From: DSBN01 sp041686355
Lineage (GTDB): Bacteria > Spirochaetota > Spirochaetia > DSM-16054 > Sediminispirochaetaceae
Assembly (NCBI GenBank): GCA_041686355.1
Contig: JAWLDZ010000046.1
Coordinates: forward strand, 1 to 18,709
Length of the DNA: 18,709 nucleotides
Direction of reading: 5' to 3'
Each line of letters starts with the position of its first letter. Position 1 is the stretch's first letter. Positions 1 to 6,589 of this stretch are shown here, in pieces. Under the pieces are notes generated by a model. That model was given only the letters and a program-made list of their open reading frames with translations. It was not told the origin of the DNA and did no database searches. The position numbers and the translations under genes are program-made.

Positions 1-749
1 TAGTGGTTTGCGTGTGGGTCTTTCTGTCTTGCAGCAAAAGTGAAGAGTCCTCCCCAGAAAGCGGTGCTCCCCGCACTGAAGAGCAACAGAAGAGTGCGAA
101 CATTGACAGTCCTCAAGGGGAAAGCACTAAAAAGGTTGAGAAACCCGAGCGCACGCTGATTTTTGGAGAAGAGGAAACAGAAAAGGAAGGGGCAGGGGAA
201 AACGGTCCTGCAGAATCCAATGCGGAGGTAAGGGTAACCGCGCCCTCTGCTGTGTTGCAGCGGAATGCAGGTTTTATAGAGCGGTCCGGTTCGACAGCTC
301 GTTACCCCTTCGATCTGATCATTGGGAAATTAGCATTTTATGAGGACAATGATAGTGATTCCGAGGGTAAAACCGATAATGACAAAGTGGCTGCCATGGG
401 TGAACGCTTTCTAAGAGCTTCCTTTGAGGGAGAAATGAATATTCTGGAGCAGTTGATTTCTCCTGCAGCTCAGGACAGCTTGCCCGTACAGGTGGAGGCC
501 TGGGAGACTCAAAATGTCCAAATAGAAGAAATTCGCATTGGCGCGATTCATGTGGAGGATGCCACTGCTCGTTTTGATTTTCGGGTAATCACTCAGCTTG
601 GCCGTGGGGCGGGAAATGCGGTTGCGGTGTTTGCCGAGGACAGATGGACTATGCAGGCGATTGAATTTGATGTAGGAGAATTGCAGGAGGAGTACGTACC
701 ACCCGAGTATAACAATTTTCCGGATAATTATAGCTATTTCCAATATTAA
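1..749 (+). CDS. Putative lipoprotein, 5' end cut by the window
   Basis: The frame is open from the left edge to the TAA at 747-749. The first visible residues, through FLSC, look like the end of a signal peptide with a lipobox: hydrophobic VFLS followed by Cys, then a Ser/Glu-rich tether. A GTG at 3-5 would give a signal peptide of only about nine residues without a basic N-region, so the true start is probably upstream of the window. Residues 11-90 are low complexity and rich in Glu, Ser, Lys and Pro, as expected for a flexible tether at the membrane surface. Residues about 125-220 look folded, alternating helix and strand, and could be an NTF2-like domain, but this is a weak impression. 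The tail is rich in Tyr and Asn. No enzyme motif is visible and the function is unknown. A hairpin terminator follows directly. Confidence 0.75.
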   Translation, partial: VVCVWVFLSCSKSEESSPESGAPRTEEQQKSANIDSPQGESTKKVEKPERTLIFGEEETEKEGAGENGPAESNAEVRVTAPSAVLQRNAGFIERSGSTARYPFDLIIGKLAFYEDNDSDSEGKTDNDKVAAMGERFLRASFEGEMNILEQLISPAAQDSLPVQVEAWETQNVQIEEIRIGAIHVEDATARFDFRVITQLGRGAGNAVAVFAEDRWTMQAIEFDVGELQEEYVPPEYNNFPDNYSYFQY

Positions 750-750
750 G

Positions 751-774
751 AAAATAGCCGTCTCCGGCTATTTT
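751..774 (+). terminator. Hairpin terminator after the lipoprotein gene
   Basis: A perfect 10-bp inverted repeat, AAAATAGCCG and CGGCTATTTT, with a TCTC loop starts two bases after the stop codon. The A-tract on the left and the T-run on the right make it usable from either strand as an intrinsic terminator, although the T-run is only four bases long. Confidence 0.75.
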
Positions 775-779
775 CGTCG

Positions 780-808
780 TTTTGCATGTCGCGAAGCGGC
801 ATGCAAAA
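780..808. repeat. 13-bp stem, GAA-loop hairpin (REP-like)
   Basis: TTTTGCATGTCGC pairs with GCGGCATGCAAAA around a three-base GAA loop, with one T-G wobble. It sits between the terminator at 751-774 and the PilZ gene. The near-perfect palindrome with flanking T and A tracts could be a second, bidirectional terminator, or one copy of a dispersed intergenic palindrome. No second copy was seen in this window. Confidence 0.6.
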
Positions 809-820
809 CTATTAAAAAAA

Positions 821-825
821 GGGGG
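821..825 (+). promoter_or_regulatory. Shine-Dalgarno-like G-run; start of PilZ gene uncertain
   Basis: GGGGG preceded by seven A residues lies only two bases before the ATG at 828 but eight bases before a second in-frame ATG at 834. The spacing favours 834 as the true start, which would shorten the protein by two residues. Confidence 0.45.
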
Positions 826-827
826 CA

Positions 828-2087
828 ATGAGTATGGGTGAAAAAGTAGGCAGAATTGAAAAGCAATATGTACTTGGGGTGCTCTGCGAACAGAACATGC
901 CGATGGATGTTCACGGTCAGGAACATCAGGTGAAGGGTACCGCAGTGGAAAGCGAAGAGGATGTACTATCCATCCGTTGTGAAACTGATGAAGGGAAGTT
1001 GTTCAAGCGGAAAGAGCAGGTGAGGGTGTATTTTTCTTATTTTGGCCATACCATGATGTTTGAGACCAAAGTTGTTCAACCAGGAAGGACTCTCCAAGTG
1101 GCTGTTCCCCCCGGCTTAGTGAAAAACCTTGAAAGAAAATTTGAGCGTATTCCAAGCCCGGAAGGGCTTTCTATGAGCTTTGAGTATAAGGATGTGACTG
1201 TTGAACTCAGTTTTCCCCGTTCTCGTGAATATCGGGAGGTTGATGAGCCCTTGATCTCCGAGTATTTTGACACTGATGAAATTCAATCGCTCATCGAGCA
1301 GTTCCGAGAGAAAGCTCAGGGAATGTCTGAACATAATAACATTGTGATGTTTCGAAACCGTGAACCCAACGGTTTTGAGGAACAGTTGATTGCCGATACA
1401 GGTAAGAGCCTGTTCATACCCCAGCTTGATCGCGGATTACCTCGGCATGGCCAGATTGTGCAGCATCCCGTTATCACTCAGGATATGTTTCCAGATCCAA
1501 CTCAGCAGGAAGGGAGTTTTATGGGTATGAATCGCCAGCAGGTATTGGCGTATTTTAAAGAAAAGAGCAGCAGCGGCACTTTCTGCGAGCTCTATAGCCC
1601 CATTATTTACTTGCAATACGTAGTCGGGTATGTGTATTTGAGCAATAGCCACAAACGCAAACGCCCGTTTACCCTGGATACACTAGATTTTGCATTAGAG
1701 TTTTCCTACGTGCTTGCCTATGCACTGAAAGAGAACGGCTATTTCCAAAGTGATAAACAGGAAAAAAAGCATTTTAACGCCGAGATTATCAATATCAGTG
1801 CCTCGGGGATCCTCTTTTCTTATCCTTCAGGAGAACTGACCCGGGCGATAGGACTTTTGACCGATCTTGATTTGCTGTTGAATATTGAGAAGCGTGCAAT
1901 TCATGTAAGCGGGCGGGTGATGCGGCGGTATGAGATTGATGGGATGACCTATTACGGCTTGCAGTTTATGGAGATCCAGCCGGAGGACTTCCGGTTTCTA
2001 TTTGACCATGTCTACGGACGTCCCTTTACAGAGAAGGATGATCAATTGTGGGAGGGAGGTGCAAAACCTCCGAAGGTCGAACTATAG
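828..2087 (+). CDS. Large PilZ-domain protein with GAF-like middle region
   Basis: A soluble 419-residue protein with no signal peptide or membrane segment. Residues about 35-150 are strand-rich and resemble the YcgR-type N-terminal region that precedes PilZ domains. Residues about 180-295 resemble a GAF domain: a hydrophobic SPIIYLQYVVGYVYL strand and a helix ending near residue 295. Residues about 305-400 are PilZ-like, with the N-x-S-x-x-G motif at N322, S324 and G327, and a final strand YYGLQF. The usual arginine motif (RxxxR) just upstream is replaced by lysines (KQEKK), so canonical c-di-GMP binding is doubtful. It may resemble the spirochaetal DUF1577/PilZ proteins. It converges on the minus-strand PilZ gene at 2114 with a 26-base gap. 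Likely role: sensing or effector protein in c-di-GMP-linked regulation of motility or the envelope; this is inference from the domains. Confidence 0.75.
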   Translation: MSMGEKVGRIEKQYVLGVLCEQNMPMDVHGQEHQVKGTAVESEEDVLSIRCETDEGKLFKRKEQVRVYFSYFGHTMMFETKVVQPGRTLQVAVPPGLVKNLERKFERIPSPEGLSMSFEYKDVTVELSFPRSREYREVDEPLISEYFDTDEIQSLIEQFREKAQGMSEHNNIVMFRNREPNGFEEQLIADTGKSLFIPQLDRGLPRHGQIVQHPVITQDMFPDPTQQEGSFMGMNRQQVLAYFKEKSSSGTFCELYSPIIYLQYVVGYVYLSNSHKRKRPFTLDTLDFALEFSYVLAYALKENGYFQSDKQEKKHFNAEIINISASGILFSYPSGELTRAIGLLTDLDLLLNIEKRAIHVSGRVMRRYEIDGMTYYGLQFMEIQPEDFRFLFDHVYGRPFTEKDDQLWEGGAKPPKVEL

Positions 2088-2113
2088 TAGCGGGAACCCC
2101 ATGGTGTGAACCA

Positions 2114-2455
2114 TTAACCGGTCTTCAGCTCTTCAAATATCTCAACCAGCTTCTGATATGTGTGGTCCCCATGCTTAGAGGAAAACCCGACAATTTCTAA
2201 TCCCACCGCGATCATTGGACCGTCTTGTCTGCCCCAGCGCACTTTTGTCAGTACGTTAAAGGGGTCGAGATTAAGATCGGGATGTGATATGACGGTGGTG
2301 TGTACTTGCTCCCCAATCGCCGGAAACGAATCGGCAAATATATCGAGCCGGAGGCCGGTCAACGATAAATCGCGTATATATCCTATTATGTCGTAAAAAA
2401 GAAAAACAGTTTTGGCATATGACATTGCACGGTCAGATATCCGTCGGTTCTGCAT
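2114..2455 (-). CDS. Small single-domain PilZ protein
   Basis: The 113-residue protein is essentially one PilZ domain. Both c-di-GMP motifs are present: R5-x-x-x-R9 (RRISDR) at the N-terminus and D-x-S-x-x-G (DLSLTG) about 20 residues later. Strand-rich sequence follows, ending with V-G-L-E-I. It should bind c-di-GMP and pass the signal to a partner protein, as stand-alone PilZ adaptors do. The start at 2455 lies inside the upstream GHKL gene, whose stop is at 2433, giving a 23-base overlap and probable translational coupling. GAGG and AGGAAA lie within the 15 bases before the ATG. The tight overlap suggests that the GHKL ATPase is its partner or target; this is inference. It converges on the large PilZ gene. 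Confidence 0.85.
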   Translation of the reverse strand: MQNRRISDRAMSYAKTVFLFYDIIGYIRDLSLTGLRLDIFADSFPAIGEQVHTTVISHPDLNLDPFNVLTKVRWGRQDGPMIAVGLEIVGFSSKHGDHTYQKLVEIFEELKTG

Positions 2456-3038
2456 TTTCCTGCCTCTTTTTTGTGTGAAGTATAGAGCCTCCCGTGTGCA
2501 GTTCGATTACCGTTCCAGCCGTTATCTCAGGGTTCCAATCTGTGGGATTTTCCTGGTGGTCAATAAAAAAAAGAGAAAAAACCGGAAAGGTTTTGCGTGC
2601 CAGGTAAAGACCCAGGCCAAAACGCATATATTCATGGGCCTGACGATACTGTTCAAACTTTTGATTGTGGATGTCTATGTTTTCAATGTTCGTGTTGATA
2701 TCATACGGAAGTTCTGTAATGTCGAATCCACCGCCCCAGTCGCGCAAATAAATATTAAACCCCGTTTGGGTTTTCTGAAACCTTAATAATATTGGATTTT
2801 CATTATTCTGTTCTCGTTGTGCGCGCAGGGAATTATTCAGCAACTCAAGTACTGAGTAGGTGATATGCTCGGTGGAAATTGGGCATCCGACGAATTTTAT
2901 CCGATTAAGTTTGGCCAGAATTTCCTGAAAGGGGGTATTCGGTACAATGCGGAATACAAGCTTTCGACACTTTTTGTCGTTGTATTCAATGTATTTGTCT
3001 GTCTCACTGCTATTGTGTACTGTTTTTAGCTCTATCAT
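2433..3038 (-). CDS. GHKL (HATPase_c) ATP-binding protein without kinase core
   Basis: A 201-residue soluble protein with a Bergerat ATP-binding fold. The N-box is E65-LLNN-S70 with N68/N69, the G1 box is D100-x-G-G-G (RDWGGGFD), and the G2 box is G141-L-G143-L (RFGLGLYLARK). A late G-T-V-I-E-L strand closes the fold. No phospho-acceptor His (DHp) domain, PAS, HAMP or transmembrane segment precedes it. It is therefore not a complete histidine kinase: it resembles anti-sigma/serine-kinase-type or orphan GHKL ATPases. The end overlaps the start of the PilZ gene by 23 bases, suggesting one message and one pathway. No Shine-Dalgarno sequence is visible before the ATG. The region is A+T-rich compared with the rest of the window. 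Substrate and partner are unknown; c-di-GMP control through the PilZ neighbour is inferred. Confidence 0.8.
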   Translation of the reverse strand: MIELKTVHNSSETDKYIEYNDKKCRKLVFRIVPNTPFQEILAKLNRIKFVGCPISTEHITYSVLELLNNSLRAQREQNNENPILLRFQKTQTGFNIYLRDWGGGFDITELPYDINTNIENIDIHNQKFEQYRQAHEYMRFGLGLYLARKTFPVFSLFFIDHQENPTDWNPEITAGTVIELHTGGSILHTKKRQENAEPTDI

Positions 3039-3069
3039 GATAAACTCAATCTTTTACTACTGCTTTTAC

Positions 3070-3097
3070 TTTACATTGTTTGATTCTACGTTAAAAT
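3070..3097 (+). promoter_or_regulatory. Sigma70-like promoter, possibly leaderless
   Basis: TTTACA at 3070-3075 and TAAAAT at 3092-3097 are separated by 16 bases; each matches the sigma70 consensus in five of six positions. Transcription would start about 7-8 bases past the -10, at or just before the ATG at 3106. No Shine-Dalgarno sequence is present. Confidence 0.5.
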
Positions 3098-3105
3098 AAA
3101 TACGA

Positions 3106-5943
3106 ATGATAAATATTACCATAGAAATTGATGGTGTGCATCAATTAATGAGAACAGATGCACATACAGCTGAAAAAATTGTGTATGAAATACAGTCTCT
3201 ATTCCCGGCCCATTTGTTTGAAGCCGAAACGGATAAATCTCCCTTTTACCGTTTCAGCTGCGAAGAAGATGAACACGTGCTTTATAAAATTGTCGAAATT
3301 TTGCGCTCGTTGCATAATATGCAGAGCGAATGGTCCGATGATATCCCCGGTTTTTCAGTACTACTACAGAAGGGCGGTTTATTGCAAAAAAGTAGGACCA
3401 AGAACCGTATCGGCAGCGAGGTTTTTCTGTTGCCCGAGGAAAATGGCATTTGGTGTACCGCCGTTACTGCAGATATTATCAGTCACTTTGTTCATTTCGA
3501 GCAGGTTGAAGAGTACTACCGGATTGTAGACTTTGAACGCGAGACCTTGAGTCCCCAAGCCAGTCCAAAGTTCTGTGCTGAGGATGGCTTATGCGATCGA
3601 CTGATAGATTTGATATTGGAGGCAGATATAGGGAGTCGGAAGGTTCCCATAATCTTTGGGAAGCAGTATACCGGCAAGCGTCTGCTGATTCATTTAGTAT
3701 TACAGTCTCTTGAGGCCGGCATGGGCGGTATTGAGTGGTGTGAAATAGATTATTTTCCCGCTTTGGGGTCTGTGTACTCGGCTTTATTGCACCGACTGGA
3801 CGAGAAAGTAGTTGCTGGGGCTCAGGAGTATTTCAGCTCCCAGGATTCTGTGCAGTGGGAGGAACTACAGAGACTAAACAGCATGCCCACGACTACCTGG
3901 TCGGACACGGATATAAAACTGTTTTTCCAGCTGTATTTAAAGGCATACACAAGTCGAATGCGTCGGGAGCTGCTTCCGCCGGTAGTCGTGATACATGGGT
4001 TTGATGAATATCCGGAGGAGGTTCGCGAATTTCTGGCGATGCAAATTGAGCTGCTTGTAAGAACCGGTGAAGGCATACCAGTGATAACCTTGAGAAAGGA
4101 ATCCAGTTGCACATCCCTGGATAAAGGAATCGAACCGGTTTTAATTGAGATTGAAGAGTGGCACTCCAAGCTGCAAGAACAATATGGAGCACGCCTTGCC
4201 AACCCCTATGAGGCGTATGAATACAGTGGTGACCCGCCTCGTCGGAGGAACTCTTTTGGTAAGGCTCCGGAAGAGCTTCATACAATTTTGTATACGTGTT
4301 TCGTCTTGAAGGGGCTTCTGGACAGGGATAAGTTGCTGGAACTTTTTCTGCAGTTAGGGCTACGTCGTGAAATAGTAGAACAAAGTCTTTATCAGCTGAG
4401 AGCATTGGGTTATCTGGGAAGCACCGATTTTTTTCTGCCGACCCGCCCCTCTCTGCCTAGGAATGTGCGGACCAGCCCTTCCCTCGATAAAACCCGTAGC
4501 AACTACTTTATTGAACAGTATGTCATCTCCCATTTGAGTGAGCTTAATTATTACGAGGTTCTGCAGATAGCCAAAGAGCTTGATTTCTCTGCGGAGAGTA
4601 TCAACCGGATTGCTCTGCATTTAGTGGAGGAACTTCTATCCGACTCTGAGGTACCTTTACAGCCATTAATAAAAGCAGTACCGGAATGGATGGCAAGACA
4701 GGATAAACCCGCTTTATTGTGTATAGAGCTTTTAGCCTGCCTCTGGGACGGTTCGATTGATGCGGCTTCGGAGATATACCGTGAGCTTTTCGATCAGGAC
4801 GAGAATGAGGTGGTAAGGGAGAGTGGTATACCGGAGGTGTTGTTTTTATTTGCGGAAGGTGCCTATTTGTGGCGTCGACGGGGTGACCCCTCGTTGGTTT
4901 TGACCAAGACTAAACAGGCCTTGCTGCAGGTGCAGGAACAGAACTTTCCAGAGCTGGAAGCACGGGCAACGCTGCTGCTGGGTAAGGTGATGCTGACAAA
5001 TGGAAGAATGACGGAGGGGGCGGAGTATTTTCGGCAGGCCCGCCAAAAAACTTTTGATACCATCCTCACTGCAGCTGCGTGTGAAAGTACCGCATTGACT
5101 GCCTTAAGCCATTTTATTACCGGAGACTATTCACTCTCATCCTCCCACGCCCAGGCGGCCCTTCAGAAAGCGCAGGACACCGGACGCCGTCGCTGGGAGC
5201 GGTATACTATGATGCTGCAGGCTCGCATCCAGTTTGAGCTTGGTCGTTACGGTGAAGCTCATGTACTGTTTCAGTCTCTGCTCACCCACGATCGTCTCTA
5301 TTTTTGTGGTGAAAGGAAAAATCTGCTCACCGCATGGATGCTGCGCTCGCATATGTACCAGGGCTTCATCCATTCTGCCCAAGCTTTACTGCAAGAACTT
5401 CCCGAAACAAGCGAGACTCTCCACTTCCAGGCCGAGGGGCACTTGCTTAACCGTAATATTGAAGAGGCGTATCGCTATGTTGTTGCCGCAATAAGCCGGC
5501 GGCAGATCAATGAACAGAATGACATTGTACCAATCGTGCACTTGCCGGGTGATGGGTATGAACCCTTTGAAAACTTTGGCCTAAAAATACCTGGAGTGTA
5601 CGATGTCCCGCTGCAGTTTCTGTATGCTCTGGAAGGATTCCTATTGCACGAACTTGGGAAGGAAGAGGAGTCCCTAACTGCATTTGAGCGTTTGTTCTCC
5701 CAGGAGCGACTCACTCGCCAGGACCCGTACCGCCATCTTTATTATTACTTCCGTACCATCACCTTGCCCGTGAGCAGTGAAAAGGAAGAGCTCAACATGA
5801 CTACGATACTGAGTAAGGCCTTCCAAAGTCTTCAGAAAGTCGCCGGCCGGATATCCGATCCCTCCGATCGCCGGAGCTATGTAACTATGAACTATTGGAA
5901 CTCACGTTTATACGCCCTCAGCAAGCGTTATAAGCTTGTCTAA
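3106..5943 (+). CDS. Large STAND-like NTPase/TPR protein
   Basis: A 945-residue soluble protein. Residues about 1-90 form a small alpha/beta region of unknown type. Residues about 165-400 look like a P-loop NTPase: G185-KQYT-G190-K191-R192 is a Walker-A-like loop with Arg in place of Ser/Thr, and VVVI-HGFDE (293-301) is a good Walker-B strand ending in D300 and E301. Residues about 400-480 look like a winged-helix segment. Residues about 560-900 are helical and TPR-like, with repeated patterns such as GRMTEGAEYFRQA and GRYGEAHVLFQSLL. The order NTPase, winged helix, TPR matches STAND proteins such as MalT, but no C-terminal LuxR-type DNA-binding domain and no enzymatic effector is seen. It is divergent from the GHKL/PilZ pair across 67 bases. 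A role as a signal-responsive scaffold is inference. The altered P-loop may reduce nucleotide hydrolysis. Confidence 0.7.
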   Translation: MINITIEIDGVHQLMRTDAHTAEKIVYEIQSLFPAHLFEAETDKSPFYRFSCEEDEHVLYKIVEILRSLHNMQSEWSDDIPGFSVLLQKGGLLQKSRTKNRIGSEVFLLPEENGIWCTAVTADIISHFVHFEQVEEYYRIVDFERETLSPQASPKFCAEDGLCDRLIDLILEADIGSRKVPIIFGKQYTGKRLLIHLVLQSLEAGMGGIEWCEIDYFPALGSVYSALLHRLDEKVVAGAQEYFSSQDSVQWEELQRLNSMPTTTWSDTDIKLFFQLYLKAYTSRMRRELLPPVVVIHGFDEYPEEVREFLAMQIELLVRTGEGIPVITLRKESSCTSLDKGIEPVLIEIEEWHSKLQEQYGARLANPYEAYEYSGDPPRRRNSFGKAPEELHTILYTCFVLKGLLDRDKLLELFLQLGLRREIVEQSLYQLRALGYLGSTDFFLPTRPSLPRNVRTSPSLDKTRSNYFIEQYVISHLSELNYYEVLQIAKELDFSAESINRIALHLVEELLSDSEVPLQPLIKAVPEWMARQDKPALLCIELLACLWDGSIDAASEIYRELFDQDENEVVRESGIPEVLFLFAEGAYLWRRRGDPSLVLTKTKQALLQVQEQNFPELEARATLLLGKVMLTNGRMTEGAEYFRQARQKTFDTILTAAACESTALTALSHFITGDYSLSSSHAQAALQKAQDTGRRRWERYTMMLQARIQFELGRYGEAHVLFQSLLTHDRLYFCGERKNLLTAWMLRSHMYQGFIHSAQALLQELPETSETLHFQAEGHLLNRNIEEAYRYVVAAISRRQINEQNDIVPIVHLPGDGYEPFENFGLKIPGVYDVPLQFLYALEGFLLHELGKEEESLTAFERLFSQERLTRQDPYRHLYYYFRTITLPVSSEKEELNMTTILSKAFQSLQKVAGRISDPSDRRSYVTMNYWNSRLYALSKRYKLV

Positions 5944-5953
5944 ATCAGCACGT

Positions 5954-6367
5954 CTAAATGGTAATGTCCTTGTCACCCGGTTGAAGTTCCGGTAGTTCGA
6001 ACTCCTGGGGAAGGGGGACCGGTTTGCCCTCAGAGTTTACACATGCCCATGTGATATCGGCACTGCAGAGTTCTGTTCCTGCACGGTAGACTATCTGACG
6101 AAAAACCCCGCTGTAGCGTTTCCGCTTAGAGGATTCGGTGGTGACGTAGATTTCGTCATTCAAAAGAGCGGGGGCCTTGTAGTGAGCCTCTATTTTGGCT
6201 ACAAACAGGCTAAAGCCTTGCTCAAGAAGTCTTGTATAATCGAAGCCTATGGAGTTTAAAAAGTTCATTCTGGCCGCTTCAAAATAGTTGAGGTAGGTAG
6301 CGTTGTTCACATGCCGGTGCATGTCAAGCTCATAGCTTCGAACTTGTGTTGTCCATGTGTGGGTCAC
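5954..6367 (-). CDS. Acyl-CoA thioesterase, hotdog fold (YbgC/FadM-like)
   Basis: A 137-residue cytoplasmic protein of the 4-hydroxybenzoyl-CoA thioesterase family, which hydrolyses acyl-CoA thioesters. The N-terminal signature is clear: an Asp followed by H-x-H-V-N-N and then Y-L-N-Y-F-E-A-A-R, the catalytic Asp and helix of YbgC/FadM relatives. A second strand region (HYKAPALLNDEIYVTTES) fits the fold. Length is normal for the family. The start is GTG at 6365-6367, supported by GGAG eight bases upstream. The gene is convergent with the NTPase/TPR gene, with ten bases between stop codons and no evident terminator. Substrate chain length cannot be read from the sequence. Confidence 0.9.
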   Translation of the reverse strand: MTHTWTTQVRSYELDMHRHVNNATYLNYFEAARMNFLNSIGFDYTRLLEQGFSLFVAKIEAHYKAPALLNDEIYVTTESSKRKRYSGVFRQIVYRAGTELCSADITWACVNSEGKPVPLPQEFELPELQPGDKDITI

Positions 6368-6405
6368 TTGGGTTCTCCTTAAATTATTTTTTCCTGTCCC
6401 AGTTC

Positions 6406-6420
6406 ATATGCTAAGCATAT
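6406..6420. promoter_or_regulatory. 15-base palindrome overlapping the tRNA promoter -35
   Basis: ATATGCT and AGCATAT flank a single central A. The last base is also the first base of the -35 hexamer of the tRNA promoter, and the element lies about 40-55 bases upstream of the divergent thioesterase start. The position suits an operator or an upstream promoter element; no binding protein can be named. Confidence 0.35.
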
Positions 6421-6449
6421 TGACATAAAATGCAATCCATTGGTATATT
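6420..6449 (+). promoter_or_regulatory. tRNA gene promoter
   Basis: A perfect TTGACA -35 at 6420-6425 and TATATT -10 at 6444-6449 with an 18-base spacer. The predicted start of transcription is about six bases before the first base of the tRNA. Confidence 0.8.
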
Positions 6450-6461
6450 CTTGGAGACCGT

Positions 6462-6534
6462 GGTGGCGTAGCTCAGTTGGTAGAGCAAACGGCTCATATC
6501 CGTTTTGTCAGGGGTTCAAATCCCTTCGCCACTA
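6462..6534 (+). tRNA. tRNA with CAU anticodon, probably elongator tRNA-Met
   Basis: A 73-base cloverleaf. The acceptor stem is GGTGGCG with CGCCACT, leaving a G1-U72 wobble and A73. The D-arm is GCTC/GAGC, the anticodon stem AACGG/CCGTT with loop CTCATAT (anticodon CAT at 6495-6497), and the T-arm AGGGG/CCCTT with loop TTCAAAT. CCA is not encoded. The absence of three G-C pairs at the base of the anticodon stem argues against initiator tRNA. Elongator tRNA-Met fits best; an Ile2 tRNA whose C34 is changed to lysidine cannot be excluded by eye. Confidence 0.9.
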
Positions 6535-6541
6535 ATTCATT

Positions 6542-6576
6542 AAGCTGTTCCTGCTTCTCAGGAGCAGCTTTTTTTT
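6542..6576 (+). terminator. Intrinsic terminator of the tRNA gene
   Basis: A 12-bp stem, AAGCTGTTCCTG with CAGGAGCAGCTT including one G-T wobble, a five-base CTTCT loop, and an eight-base T run (6569-6576). It begins eight bases after the tRNA and ends 14 bases before the MFS gene start. Confidence 0.92.
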
Positions 6577-6583
6577 GTATACT
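6555..6583 (+). promoter_or_regulatory. Possible promoter of the MFS gene inside the terminator
   Basis: TATACT at 6578-6583 (five of six to the -10 consensus) lies six bases before the ATG at 6590. TTCTCA at 6555-6560, 17 bases upstream, is a four-of-six -35 match. Because the terminator stops tRNA transcription just upstream, the MFS gene needs a start of its own; this one would give a leaderless message. Confidence 0.4.
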
Positions 6584-6589
6584 CGTCTC

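Noticed and set aside
411..743. 110-codon minus-strand frame inside the lipoprotein gene
   Set aside because: It lies wholly antisense to the coding frame, has no family features, and has a basic, Ile/Leu-rich composition typical of shadow frames.
2101..2114. Small hairpin ATGGT-GTGA-ACCAT between the two convergent PilZ genes
   Set aside because: Only five base pairs and no T-run on either strand, so it does not support a terminator call.
2160..2396. Plus-strand frame over the small PilZ gene
   Set aside because: The minus-strand protein has both PilZ motifs and a ribosome site; the plus frame has no recognisable features.
3893..4405. 170-codon minus-strand frame inside the 945-codon gene
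   Set aside because: Complete overlap with a coherent NTPase/TPR protein whose Walker B strand lies here; the antisense product is low-complexity and Pro/His-rich.
6575..6589. TTG start five codons upstream for the MFS protein
   Set aside because: It lies in the T-run of the tRNA terminator and has no ribosome site; the ATG at 6590 gives the normal N-terminus.
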